DNA from: Pseudonocardia sp. MH-G8
GTDB taxonomy: Bacteria; Actinomycetota; Actinomycetes; Mycobacteriales; Pseudonocardiaceae
Length of the DNA stretch: 64,000 bases
Direction of reading: 5' to 3'
Assembly: GCF_002262885.1 (NCBI RefSeq)
Contig: NZ_NKYF01000024.1
Span: forward strand, 62,001 to 126,000
Shown: piece after piece, positions 50,637 through 59,617 of the stretch
Position numbering within the stretch: position 1 is the stretch's first letter
Layout: every line of letters begins with the position of its first letter
The notes under the pieces: generated by a model
Databases searched by the model: none
Told to the model about the DNA's origin: nothing
The model's input: only the letters and a program-made list of their open reading frames with translations
Made by a program: the position numbers and the translations under genes

Positions 50637-53315
50637 TCACCCGAGGTCGGGGATGTCTCTGAGCTGTCTGCGCGAGGTGACGCCGAGCTTGCGGAAGATG
50701 TTGCGCAGATGGGCGTCCACCGTCCGCGGGCTGAGGAACAGGTTCGTGGCCACTTCCTTCGTCGTCGCACCCGTCGCGACCTGGCGCGCGATGTGCATCT
50801 CCTGCATGGTCAGGTGGTCGTAGGTGTGCTCGGAGCGGCTGCGGGCCACCTCCCCGGTCGCCCGCAGCTCGCCTGCGGCCCGCTGGGCGAACGCCTCCAA
50901 CCCGATCTTCGAGGCCTGTTCGTAGGCGATGCGCAGGTGTTCCCGGGCGTCGCGACGGCGGCCCGCCCGGCGCAACCACTCCCCGTACCTCAGGTGCGCC
51001 CGCGCGAGGTGCGACGGCAGCGACCTGCCCGTGAGGTGGTCGAGTGCCTCCAGGTAGTCGTCTTCCGCGTCGCTGACCAGTGCCCGCGCGCCGGACGCCA
51101 CGCCGAGGGCGAGGTCGGTTCCGGCGGCATCGGTGCGCTCGAGCAGGGATTCCAGCGCCGACCGCGCGACCGCGTCCTCACCGCACCGGACGGCGGACTC
51201 CACCAGCTCGGGGAGCGCGAAGCCTGCGAGGAAGAGGTCACCGCTCGCCACGGCCTTGCGTGCCGCGTCGAGCGCGGCCGGATAGTCGGCCAGGCCGTTG
51301 TCGAGCACGGCCTTCGCCCAGCTGAGGTTCGCGGTGAGCAAGCCGGTGCCCCGGCTCGTGGCCTCCGCGAACAGGTCGAGCACCTCCTGGCGACGGCCAC
51401 GCATCGCGGCCAGATGGACCCTCGGATACAGCTGCGGCAGGTCACCGAGGGCGTCGGCGATCGCTTCCTCCTCGGCGATCGCCGCCATCGCCTGCCCGAA
51501 GTGCCCGGTGAGCACCGCGTGCAGCGCCGCCTGGCCCAGGCCGAGCCGGATGGTCATCGGTGCGCCCGTCTCGCGCCCGGTTCGCACCAGCCAGTCGACG
51601 ATCGTCGTGTGCAGGTCCATGTCCCACAGCTCGCCCGCGAGCACCGTGGCCAGAGCCGGCCTCCGGGTCCAGCCGGCGTCCTCGCCGGTGAGGGCCTGCC
51701 GCACCATCGGCACAGCGACGCGGTGCCCGTCGGCGTTCAGCCGCACCAGCGCGTCGAGGAGGTCCGGCTGTCGCGCGGCCGGAGGCGCCGAACGGGCCGC
51801 CTCGAGTACGCGGTCCATCACCCCGGCGGCCCGCCCGACCACGAGCCCCATGTCCAGCGCTGCCACGAGGTACTCGCGCGAGCGTTCCGGATCGACGGCC
51901 GCGAGCCGCCGCGCCGCCCGGACGATGAGCTCCGGCCCTCGGACCACGCCGTCGGCACCGTGGACGAAGGCGATCTGCCCGCGCAGCATGTCGACGGCCG
52001 CGTGCCGGGGGTCGTCCAGTGTCTCGGTGTCGATGCTGCCCAGCAGGTCGGCGGCCGCGTCCGCCCCGCCCGTCTCGAGCGTCGTGCGCGCAGCGGCGAG
52101 CGTGCGCTCGACCTGCTTGCCGGGATCGCCTGACAGCGCCGCAGCACGGCGGAGGAACGCGGCGGCCGCGGCGACGCCCCCGCGCGCCTGCGCCCGCGAC
52201 GCCGACGACTCCAACTGCACCGCGACCTGTTCGTCGGGGCCGGTGGTGGCCTGGGCACGGTGCCAGGCCTGCCGGTCCGGCGCGGCCACCGGGTCGGTGG
52301 CGTCGGCCAGCGCTCGATGCGCGGTCCGGCGCAGCGTCGGTTCCGCGGCGCGGTAGGCGCCCGAGCGCGCCAGCGGGTGGCAGAACCGCGCGCGGGTGTC
52401 GAACACCACCAGCCCGGACGCTTCGGCGGCGGCGCTCGCGGCCGGAACGTCGATGTCCAGACGCTGCGCGGCCGCCCGCACCAGCGCCGGGTCGCCGGTG
52501 GGGTCGGCGCTCGCGAGGATCACCAGCAGCCGCGCGTCCGGCGGCAACGCCGCCATCCGGACCTGGAAGCTCCGCTCGATCCGGCCCGGCACCGGCGACG
52601 GCGTCGGCAGTGCGAAACCACCGGATTTCGGCAGTTCGATCAGGGCGAGTGGGTTGCCGCGGGACTCGGCGAGCAGGCGATCACGCACCCGTTCGTCGAG
52701 CGTGGTGATCTTCTCCCGGGCCAGCAGCGCCCGCGCATCCGTGTCGCTCAAGCCATCCACGGTCAACCCGGGCAGCTCGTCCAGCCCGCGGACGGGTACC
52801 TGGTCGCGGGCCGCGAACACGATCGCGATGGGCTCCGCCGCGATGCGCCTGGCCAGGAACGTCAACGCCCTGGCCGAGGCGCTGTCCACCCAGTGTGCGT
52901 CGTCGACGACGCACAGCAGGGGCCGCCCCGCCGCGGCGGCCGCGAGCAGTTCGAGCGCGGCGAGGCCGACGCGGAACGGGTCCGGTGTGCCCTCGGCCAG
53001 CCCGAACGCGACCATGAGGGAGTCGCGGTAGGGAGCCGACAGCGTGTCGAGGTGCGCCAGCGCAGGAACGCACAGCTGGTGCAGTGCCGCGAACGGCAGC
53101 TCGGCCTCGAACTCCGAGCCGGACGCGCGGATGATCTGGAGCTTCTCCCGTGCCGCGTGCTCGACGTGGTCCAGCAGCGTGCTCTTGCCGATCCCCGGCT
53201 CTCCGCGGAGCACGAGCACACCACCGTCGCCCTGCTCCGCCGCGGCGACGAGCGCGCGGAGATGGGAGATCTCCTCGCTCCGGCCGATGAGCGGGCGAAC
53301 CGACGTCGTGGGCAC
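50637..53315 (-). CDS. Large ATP-binding LuxR-family (LAL) regulator
   Basis: Regulator of 892 residues. Order: AAA ATPase with Walker A GEPGIGKSTL near residue 38 and Walker B LLCVVDDAHW near 134, a long tetratricopeptide-like helical middle, and a C-terminal LuxR helix-turn-helix (TTKEVATNLFLSPRTVDAHLRNIFRKL). LAL proteins usually activate antibiotic or sugar operons on ligand binding. It is divergent from an MFS exporter, with 15-bp tandem repeats between. GTG 53315 has only a weak ribosome site. Confidence 0.92.
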   Translation of the reverse strand: MPTTSVRPLIGRSEEISHLRALVAAAEQGDGGVLVLRGEPGIGKSTLLDHVEHAAREKLQIIRASGSEFEAELPFAALHQLCVPALAHLDTLSAPYRDSLMVAFGLAEGTPDPFRVGLAALELLAAAAAGRPLLCVVDDAHWVDSASARALTFLARRIAAEPIAIVFAARDQVPVRGLDELPGLTVDGLSDTDARALLAREKITTLDERVRDRLLAESRGNPLALIELPKSGGFALPTPSPVPGRIERSFQVRMAALPPDARLLVILASADPTGDPALVRAAAQRLDIDVPAASAAAEASGLVVFDTRARFCHPLARSGAYRAAEPTLRRTAHRALADATDPVAAPDRQAWHRAQATTGPDEQVAVQLESSASRAQARGGVAAAAAFLRRAAALSGDPGKQVERTLAAARTTLETGGADAAADLLGSIDTETLDDPRHAAVDMLRGQIAFVHGADGVVRGPELIVRAARRLAAVDPERSREYLVAALDMGLVVGRAAGVMDRVLEAARSAPPAARQPDLLDALVRLNADGHRVAVPMVRQALTGEDAGWTRRPALATVLAGELWDMDLHTTIVDWLVRTGRETGAPMTIRLGLGQAALHAVLTGHFGQAMAAIAEEEAIADALGDLPQLYPRVHLAAMRGRRQEVLDLFAEATSRGTGLLTANLSWAKAVLDNGLADYPAALDAARKAVASGDLFLAGFALPELVESAVRCGEDAVARSALESLLERTDAAGTDLALGVASGARALVSDAEDDYLEALDHLTGRSLPSHLARAHLRYGEWLRRAGRRRDAREHLRIAYEQASKIGLEAFAQRAAGELRATGEVARSRSEHTYDHLTMQEMHIARQVATGATTKEVATNLFLSPRTVDAHLRNIFRKLGVTSRRQLRDIPDLG

Positions 53316-53356
53316 GGTCGGACCCTATGGGGGATGCCGCCCGCGGCAGCCGCCGA

Positions 53357-53396
53357 GTAGGTAGCCGGTGAGTAGGCAGCCGGTGAGTAGGCGACC
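53357..53396. repeat. 15-bp direct repeats between LAL regulator and MFS gene
   Basis: GTAGGTAGCCGGTGA (53357-53371) and GTAGGCAGCCGGTGA (53372-53386) are adjacent and differ at one base; a third partial copy begins GTAGGC at 53387. Iterated sites next to a LuxR-type regulator gene may be its binding sites. Confidence 0.6.
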
Positions 53397-53457
53397 GTCG
53401 CCGACGCGAACCGGGGTGTGCGCGCGCGATCGTCGTGGCATGAGGAAGGACGACGCG

Positions 53458-54873
53458 ATGCGCACCGACGCCGCACCCACTGCCCTGAACGCCCACCCGC
53501 CGGTGTCCCGTGGGGTGGCGATGGTCGGCCTGGCCACCGCCATGTTCCTGGTCATCCTCGACAGCGCGATGGTGAACCTGGCCGGGCCGACGATCCGCGA
53601 GGGCCTCGGGCTCACGGCAGCAGAACTCACGGTCGTCGTGGACAGCAACCTGGTGGCATTCGCCGGTCTGCTGCTGATCGGTGGCCGGCTCGCCGACGTG
53701 CTCGGGAACCGGAGGGTGTTCCTGGCCGGAATGGCCGTCTACCTCGCGGCATCGGCCTTCTGCGCGCTGGCCACCAGCGGTCCGATGTTGATCGCCGGGC
53801 GGATCGGGCAGGGGGTCGGGGCCGCGATCGTGATGCCGGCCGCGCTCGCTCTCGTACTCGCTCTCTACTCGTCTCCCGGGGAACGCACCCGTGCGATGGG
53901 GATCTGGGGCGCTGTGGCGGGTGCCGGCAGTCTCATCGGCGTCTTCCTCGGTGGAACGCTGACCCAGCTGCTGGGCTGGCAGGCGGTGTTCGTGACCCCG
54001 GTGCCGTTCGGCATCATCGGGGCGATCATCGTGTGGCGCTCGGTGCCGTCGATCCCTGGCCGGCCCGGCCGGTTCGACGCGCTCGGCGCCGTCACCATCA
54101 CAGTCGGGATCTCCGGGCTCGCGCTGGGCATGGTTTCCGCCTCCGACGCCGGATGGACCGCGCCGACCACGTTCGTCGGCCTCGGAGTCGGCCTCGCCTC
54201 CCTGGTCGCGTTCGTGATCGCCGAGCAGCGCTCCACACACCCCCTGGTCCCGCTCGCCGTCTTCAGCAGGAGGTCGGTGGTCACGGCGAACGCGGTGATG
54301 TTGCTGCTCGGCGGCGCGCTGACGAGCCTGTTCTTCTTCCTGCCCCAGTACCAGGAGGAGGTACTGGGGATGAGCCCGCTGGCGACCGGGATGACGCAGA
54401 TCCCCATCGCCGTCATGATCATCGTGGGCAGCGCCACCGCGCCCGTGCTGGCGAAGCGCATCGGGCTGGGCCGCGCGCTGCCGGTCGCGCTCGTCGTGCT
54501 GCTCGTCGGTTTCCTGTGGCTGGCGCTGGACCCGACGACCAGCGGCTTCTCGGTGAGTCTCCTGGGCGCGTTCCTGCTGATCGGCACCGGCCTCGGACTC
54601 GGTCTCGTCAACGCCTTCGCCATGGCGGTGCGCGACAGCGCGGAAGATGAATCCGGCCTGCTCAGCGGGCTGATCAACGCCGCGCAGCAGTTGGGCGGCG
54701 CGGTCGGGCTCGCCGCGCTCGCGGGGATCGCCATCGGCGCCGCGGGAGAGCACGGAGACATCTCGTTCACGACCGCGTTCCTCGGCCAGGTCGCGCTCAG
54801 CCTCATCGCCCTCGCACTGTCGCTCATCCCCGCTGCCACGACACAGCCGGCGCCGGCCACCGCGGCCCGCTGA
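53458..54873 (+). CDS. MFS multidrug exporter, DHA2 (14-span) type
   Basis: Proton-coupled efflux protein of 471 residues with about 14 spans. Motif C-like FLVILDSAMVNLAGPTI in span 1, GGRLADVLGNRR (motif A) in loop 2-3 and GQGVGAAIVMPAALALV in span 5 support the drug:H+ group. ATG 53458 has GGAAGGA upstream; ATG 53440 would add six residues. It heads a unit with an NmrA-like reductase and a Dabb protein, divergent from the LAL regulator, and may remove a toxic or signalling compound. Confidence 0.9.
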   Translation: MRTDAAPTALNAHPPVSRGVAMVGLATAMFLVILDSAMVNLAGPTIREGLGLTAAELTVVVDSNLVAFAGLLLIGGRLADVLGNRRVFLAGMAVYLAASAFCALATSGPMLIAGRIGQGVGAAIVMPAALALVLALYSSPGERTRAMGIWGAVAGAGSLIGVFLGGTLTQLLGWQAVFVTPVPFGIIGAIIVWRSVPSIPGRPGRFDALGAVTITVGISGLALGMVSASDAGWTAPTTFVGLGVGLASLVAFVIAEQRSTHPLVPLAVFSRRSVVTANAVMLLLGGALTSLFFFLPQYQEEVLGMSPLATGMTQIPIAVMIIVGSATAPVLAKRIGLGRALPVALVVLLVGFLWLALDPTTSGFSVSLLGAFLLIGTGLGLGLVNAFAMAVRDSAEDESGLLSGLINAAQQLGGAVGLAALAGIAIGAAGEHGDISFTTAFLGQVALSLIALALSLIPAATTQPAPATAAR

Positions 54874-54900
54874 CCTCCTTCGCAGAAAGGACAACCGACG

Positions 54901-55767
54901 ATGAACGCACCCACCGTGCTCGTGACCGGCGCGACCGGGACGGTCGGATCCGCGCTGGTGACCGCCCTGCGGTCCCGCGGCGCCGCCGTCCGCGCGATGA
55001 CCCGCAACCCCGACCACCCGGTCCCCGGCGCCGATACCGTGGTCGCCGACCTGCGGGATCCGGCGTCGATCGCCGCCGCGCTGGACGGCGTCGACGCGGC
55101 CTTCCTCAACAGCCCTTCGGCCGAGGACGCCGCTGCGCTCCAGATCCGGTTCGCCGACATCGCCCGCGACGCCGGTGTGCACCGGCTCGTGCTGCTCTCC
55201 CAGTACGCGGCACACGCCGACTCGCCGGTGCGGTTCCTGCGCTGGCACGCAGAGGTCGAGGCCCACGTACAGGAACTCGGGCTCGACCACACCGTGCTGC
55301 GCCCCAACCTCTACATGCAGGGCCTGCTCGGGTTCGCCGGCACCATCGCGCAAGGCTGGTTCGGCGCGCCGATCGGCGACACGGCCGTCAGCGCCATCGA
55401 CGCCAGGGACATCGCGGACACCGCTGCCGTCGTGCTGACCGGCACGGGACACGCCGGCCGCACCTACACGCTCACCGGCCCCCGCGCCGTGACCCACGAC
55501 GAGATCGCCCACGCCCTCTCCGGCGCGACCGGGCGGGCCATCGCCTTCCAGGACTCGTCCGCCGAGCAGTTCACCGCCGCGTTGACCGGCGTGCTCCCAC
55601 CGTGGCAACTCGCCGGTCTCGTCGAGGACTACGCCCACTACGCCCGGGGCGAAGCCGCCGAGGTGCACACGGCCGTCGCCGACATCACCGGGAACCCGGC
55701 CCGCGACATCACCGATTTCGCCCGCGATTACGCCGCCGCGTTCGCTTCGGTGGCCTACGCCCGCTGA
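54901..55767 (+). CDS. NmrA-like NAD(P)-binding protein
   Basis: Atypical SDR of 288 residues with TGATGTVGSAL at residue 9, AMTRNPD, VVADLRDP, LLSQYAA and a C-terminal NmrA-like region. The active-site Tyr-x3-Lys is absent, so it may be a redox sensor or quinone reductase. It starts 27 bp after the MFS gene with GAAAGGA upstream and precedes the Dabb gene by 12 bp. Its link to the exporter is by position only. Confidence 0.88.
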   Translation: MNAPTVLVTGATGTVGSALVTALRSRGAAVRAMTRNPDHPVPGADTVVADLRDPASIAAALDGVDAAFLNSPSAEDAAALQIRFADIARDAGVHRLVLLSQYAAHADSPVRFLRWHAEVEAHVQELGLDHTVLRPNLYMQGLLGFAGTIAQGWFGAPIGDTAVSAIDARDIADTAAVVLTGTGHAGRTYTLTGPRAVTHDEIAHALSGATGRAIAFQDSSAEQFTAALTGVLPPWQLAGLVEDYAHYARGEAAEVHTAVADITGNPARDITDFARDYAAAFASVAYAR

Positions 55768-55779
55768 GAGGAAGAGTCG

Positions 55780-56211
55780 ATGATCTACCACTGCATTCGG
55801 TTCACGGTCAGGCCCGGCGTCGCGGAGGAGGAGAAGGAGGCCGCTCTCGCGCAGATGCGCGAGCACATCAATGCCATCCCCGCCATCGAGGAACGCATCG
55901 TCGGGCCCGACTTCGGAGGGGAGTTCGAATACGGCGCGGTGTCCGTCCTCGCCGACCTCGAGAGTTACGAGGAGTACATGAACCACCCGGCGCACCTGGC
56001 CATGGACCGGGTCGGGTTGCCGCTGGTCGACAAGTTCGTGTCGTACGACATCGTCGACGACCCGGACCCGGAGGTGGGAAAGCAGATCGCCGACATCCAC
56101 CGTCGCAGGTTCGAGAACGTGCCCGATATCGCCGAACTGGTCGCCGGAGTCGGCGAGTACAGCGGCAGCGCCGCACCCGGACAGTCCCGGGGTGCCGCGC
56201 GCGAGACCTGA
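55780..56211 (+). CDS. Dabb (stress-responsive alpha/beta barrel) protein
   Basis: Protein of 143 residues with one Dabb domain: YHCIRFTVRPGV, VLADLESYEEYMNHPAHLA and a Ser/Ala-rich tail. Dabb proteins are dimeric ferredoxin-like barrels, some of them cyclases or monooxygenase-like. Start ATG 55780 follows GAGGAAGAG. It is the third gene of the MFS unit. The catalytic activity is unknown. Confidence 0.88.
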   Translation: MIYHCIRFTVRPGVAEEEKEAALAQMREHINAIPAIEERIVGPDFGGEFEYGAVSVLADLESYEEYMNHPAHLAMDRVGLPLVDKFVSYDIVDDPDPEVGKQIADIHRRRFENVPDIAELVAGVGEYSGSAAPGQSRGAARET

Positions 56212-56286
56212 CCGTGAGGACCGACCCTCAGCCCGGTGGGTCGCGTGCGATGCCCGCCTCCCCTTTCCTCCCCACTCGACGCCGAA

Positions 56287-56305
56287 CTAAGGTGAGCCTC
56301 ACCAA
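56287..56305 (+). promoter_or_regulatory. IdeR/DtxR-type iron box
   Basis: CTAAGGTGAGCCTCACCAA matches the actinobacterial iron box TWAGGTWAGSCTWACCTWA at most positions and is palindromic around GGTGAGCCTCACC. It lies 15 bp before the start of a siderophore-interacting reductase. Fe2+-IdeR bound here should repress transcription. Confidence 0.8.
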
Positions 56306-56320
56306 TAGGAGGAGGCGTCG

Positions 56321-57202
56321 ATGGCGGGCGGATTGGGCCGATGGCTGCTCGAGGTGCGCAGGACCGAGCGGGTGACCCCGCAGATGGCGCGGGTGACGCT
56401 TCACGGAGATCTCAGCGGCTACACCCCGTTGGCCCCCGACCAGCAGGTCAAGCTGTTCTTCCCCCGGCCCGGGCACGACGTCACCGAGGTGCCTGCGCCG
56501 CCGGCGGGCGGCGACGGCATGGCCGTGCGCATGTCCTGGTACCAGGCCTACCTCGCCGTCCCCGAGGAGCGCAGGCCGTGGATGCGCACGTACTCGGTGC
56601 GCCGCCACCGCCCGGAACGCAACGAGATCGACGTCGACTTCGTGCTGCACGATCACGGCGACACCACCGGCCCCGCCTCCCGGTGGGCGGCCCAGGCCGG
56701 CGAGGGTGACGTCATCGCGCTCGTCGGCCCCGCAGCCAGCCACTTCCGCACGCCCGGCCCGCACGACTGGACGCTGCTCGCCGGCGACGAGACCGCCCTG
56801 CCCGCCATCGGCGCCCTGCTCGAGGCGATGCCGGCCGGGCAGCGCGCCGAAGTGTTCGTCGAGGTCGCCGACGCGGGCGAGGAGCAGCCGCTGCCCACCG
56901 CGGCGCAGGCGCGCGTCCGCTGGCTGCACCGCGGCGACGTGCCCGCGGGCCGCTCGGACGCCCTGGTGGAGGCGGTCCGGGCCGCCGACCTGCCCGCGGG
57001 TGCGGTGTACGCCTGGCTCGCGGGCGAGGCCTCGGCCGTCCGCGCGCTCCGTCGCCACCTCGTGGGCGAGCGGGGCGTCGACAAGAGGCAGATCGCCTTC
57101 GCGGGCTACTGGCGCCTGCACATGACGCAGGACGCAGGGCCCACGCCGGAGGAGGAATCCGAGGCGGCCGAGGTGATGGCCGAGCTCACCGAGCAACCCT
57201 GA
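56321..57202 (+). CDS. Siderophore-interacting protein (FAD ferric-siderophore reductase)
   Basis: SIP-family reductase of 293 residues that releases iron from ferric siderophores using NAD(P)H/FAD. The FAD motif RTYSVRRH lies near residue 89, NAD-binding LLAGDETALPAIGALLE near 152, and the C-terminal AGYWRLH is diagnostic. ATG 56321 has GGAGGAGG upstream. It is directly preceded by an iron box, indicating induction under iron limitation. No siderophore biosynthesis gene is in the window. Confidence 0.93.
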   Translation: MAGGLGRWLLEVRRTERVTPQMARVTLHGDLSGYTPLAPDQQVKLFFPRPGHDVTEVPAPPAGGDGMAVRMSWYQAYLAVPEERRPWMRTYSVRRHRPERNEIDVDFVLHDHGDTTGPASRWAAQAGEGDVIALVGPAASHFRTPGPHDWTLLAGDETALPAIGALLEAMPAGQRAEVFVEVADAGEEQPLPTAAQARVRWLHRGDVPAGRSDALVEAVRAADLPAGAVYAWLAGEASAVRALRRHLVGERGVDKRQIAFAGYWRLHMTQDAGPTPEEESEAAEVMAELTEQP

Positions 57203-57274
57203 CCACACCTTGGAGCCGTACTGCTGTTTTTCGGGCGCAGGATCAGCAGGATGGCTCCGAGGTGCGTCAGGGTG

Positions 57275-59218
57275 TCAGGTGGTGGCGGCGCGGGCCCAGG
57301 CCGACCTGCTCAGTAGGCGTAGGCCGTTCAGGCCCACCAGGATCGTCGAGCCCTCGTGGCCGGCCACTCCCAGAGGCAGCGGCAGCGTGCCGAACAGGTC
57401 CCAGGCCACGAGTACCGCGATCACCGTGGCGGCGATCGCGAGGTTCGCGGCCACGAGCCGGCGGGCCCGCCGGGCCAGGGCGAGGACGGTGGGCACCGTG
57501 GCGAGCTCGTCGCGCGTGATCACCGCGTCGGCCGTGTCGAGCGCGAGGTCCGAGCCGGCGCGCCCCATCGCGATGCCGACGTGCGCGGCCGCCAGCGCCG
57601 GGGCGTCGTTCACGCCGTCCCCGACCACCACGACGCGGTGTCCCGCGGCCTCCATCTCGCGCACGACGGCGACCTTGTCCTCGGGCAGCAGTCCGGCGCG
57701 CACGTCGTCGATTCCGACCTCGGCGGCCAGGCGGGCGGCGGCGCGCGGGTTGTCGCCGGTGAGCAGGACGGGACGGGCGCCGGTCAGCGCGGCCAGCCGC
57801 GCGACGGTCTCCGCCGCCGTGGCCCGCACCGTGTCGGCGAGGCCGAGGACGGCCGTGACCGTGCCGTCGACGCGGAGCACGACCGCCGTCTGCCCGGCAC
57901 CCTCCACCTCGGACACCAGTTCACGGACCCGCTCGTCCTGCGCCGGGAGCTGGGCCGGGCTGCCCACCTCGACGCGCTGCCCCCCGACACGCGCGACGAC
58001 GCCGCGCCCGGGTGCGGACGAGAAGTCCTGCGCGACCGGCACGTCGAGGCCGGCGTCGTGCGCCGCGGCGACGACCGCACGCGCGAGCGGGTGCTCCGAG
58101 CCGCGCTCGGCCGCGGCGGCCAGCACGAGCGCCGCGTCGGCGTCCGTACCCCCGAGCGGGTGCACCCGGACGAGCCGTGGTGTGCCCTCGGTGAGCGTGC
58201 CGGTCTTGTCGAACGCGACGACGGTGGCACCGGCGAGCCGTTCGAGCACGACCGCCGACTTCACCAGGACGCCGTGGCGGCCGGCGTTGGCGATGGCGGA
58301 CAGCAGCGGCGGCATCGTCGCCAGCACGACCGCGCAGGGCGAAGCGACGATCATGAAGGTCATCGCCCGCAGCAGGGTCGGCTGCAGCGCCGCGCCGAGG
58401 AGCAGCGGGACCACGAACAGCGCGAGGGTGGCGACGACCATCCCGACCGAGTACCGCTGCTCGATCTTCTCGATGAACAGCTGGGTACGCGCCTTCGTGG
58501 CGCTCGCCTCGGCCACCATCGCCACGATCCGCGCAACCACGGTGTCCGCGGCCGGGCGGGTGATCCGCACGTGCAGAGCGCCGCGGCCGTTCAGCGTGCC
58601 GGCGAATACCTCGTCGCCCGCAACCTTGTCCGCCGGGAGCGCCTCGCCGGTGATGCTCGCCTGGTCGACGTCGCTCGCGCCGTCCACGACGAGGCCGTCA
58701 CCGCCCACCCGCTCGCCCGGCCGCACCACGATCACGTCACCGACCACGAGGTCTGCGGTGTCGACCACCTCCTCACCCCCGTGCCCGTTCAGCCGGGCCG
58801 CTCGCTCGGGGGCCAGGTCGAGCAGGCCGCGGACGGAGTCCTCGGTGCGCTTGGTCGCGACGGCCTCCAGCGCGCCGGAGGTCGCGAAGATGACGATGAG
58901 CAGCGCGCCGTCCAGGACCTGACCGATCGCGGCCGCGCCGATCGCGGCCACGACCATCAGCAGGTCGACGTCGAGCACCTTCTCCCGCAGCGCCTGCAGC
59001 CCGGCGAGGCCCGGACCCCAGCCGCCCGCGGCGTAGCAGGCGAGGTGGAACGTCCACCACACCCATGCCGGCGCACCGGCCAGCTGGGCCAGGAGGCCGA
59101 GCGCGAACAGCGCCGTCGCGAGCGTCGCCCACCGCACCTCGGGCAGCGACCAGGCCCCGCGGCGACGCGGCAGCACGCCACGGGACGGCCCGGCGGTGAG
59201 GTCGAGATCCAGTGCCAT
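57275..59218 (-). CDS. P1B-4-type heavy-metal ATPase
   Basis: Metal exporting ATPase of 647 residues. The membrane metal motif is SPC (residues 293-295) in place of CPC, and the C-terminal HEGST motif begins at His621; together they mark the P1B-4 group (CtpD, CoaT), which handles Co2+, Fe2+, Ni2+ or Zn2+. The phosphorylation site is Asp337 in DKTGTL, with SEHPLA and GDGVNDAPAL. No N-terminal HMA domain is seen, again as in P1B-4. ATG 59218 lacks a ribosome site. The gene is divergent from a SmtB-type repressor. Confidence 0.92.
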   Translation of the reverse strand: MALDLDLTAGPSRGVLPRRRGAWSLPEVRWATLATALFALGLLAQLAGAPAWVWWTFHLACYAAGGWGPGLAGLQALREKVLDVDLLMVVAAIGAAAIGQVLDGALLIVIFATSGALEAVATKRTEDSVRGLLDLAPERAARLNGHGGEEVVDTADLVVGDVIVVRPGERVGGDGLVVDGASDVDQASITGEALPADKVAGDEVFAGTLNGRGALHVRITRPAADTVVARIVAMVAEASATKARTQLFIEKIEQRYSVGMVVATLALFVVPLLLGAALQPTLLRAMTFMIVASPCAVVLATMPPLLSAIANAGRHGVLVKSAVVLERLAGATVVAFDKTGTLTEGTPRLVRVHPLGGTDADAALVLAAAAERGSEHPLARAVVAAAHDAGLDVPVAQDFSSAPGRGVVARVGGQRVEVGSPAQLPAQDERVRELVSEVEGAGQTAVVLRVDGTVTAVLGLADTVRATAAETVARLAALTGARPVLLTGDNPRAAARLAAEVGIDDVRAGLLPEDKVAVVREMEAAGHRVVVVGDGVNDAPALAAAHVGIAMGRAGSDLALDTADAVITRDELATVPTVLALARRARRLVAANLAIAATVIAVLVAWDLFGTLPLPLGVAGHEGSTILVGLNGLRLLSRSAWARAATT

Positions 59219-59294
59219 GACTGGCAGCATAACTGCGCACTCACGCAGATACGCAAGCAGTAGAATACCCGGGAAGCGCGAGTACCCTGCCCCC
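59219..59294. promoter_or_regulatory. SmtB/ArsR operator region
   Basis: Between the ATPase and its repressor, the minus strand reads TTGCGTAT-CTGCGTGA-GTGCGCAG, three TGCG units every 8 bp (59234-59257). CTGCGCACTCACGCAG is also an inverted repeat, and ACTGC/GCAGT arms bound the segment. This is the expected place for the metal-responsive repressor to bind and overlap both promoters. Confidence 0.55.
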
Positions 59295-59615
59295 ATGCAC
59301 GAGTCGCTGCCGGACTTCGCGATGCCCGACGACGACCAGGTGCACCTGGCGGCCGAGACGTTCCGGATGCTGAGCGACCCCACCCGCATCAAGGTGCTCT
59401 GGGCCCTGCTGCAGGGTGAGTCGTCCGTCGCGTGCCTGGCCGAGCTGGCCGGCGCCGCACCGACGGCGGTCAGCCAGCACCTGGCCAAGCTGCGCCTCGC
59501 CGGCCTGGTGAAGGGCCGCCGCGAGGGCACCTTCATCTACTACTCCGCGGCCGACGACCACGTCCACCGCCTGCTCACGCAGGTGCTGATGCACGCCGAC
59601 CACGCCACCAGCTGA
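59295..59615 (+). CDS. ArsR/SmtB-family metal-responsive repressor
   Basis: Winged-helix repressor of 106 residues: DPTRIKVLWALL, recognition helix APTAVSQHLAKLRLAGLV and wing RREGTFIYYS. The C-terminal helix has Asp87, His89, His100 and His103, exactly the spacing (x, x+2, x+13, x+16) of the SmtB/NmtR alpha-5 metal site. It has no ELCVCDL-type site (SVACLAEL has one Cys). It should release DNA when Zn, Co or Ni binds and derepress the divergent P1B-4 ATPase. ATG 59295 follows no clear ribosome site. Confidence 0.92.
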   Translation: MHESLPDFAMPDDDQVHLAAETFRMLSDPTRIKVLWALLQGESSVACLAELAGAAPTAVSQHLAKLRLAGLVKGRREGTFIYYSAADDHVHRLLTQVLMHADHATS

Positions 59616-59617
59616 CG

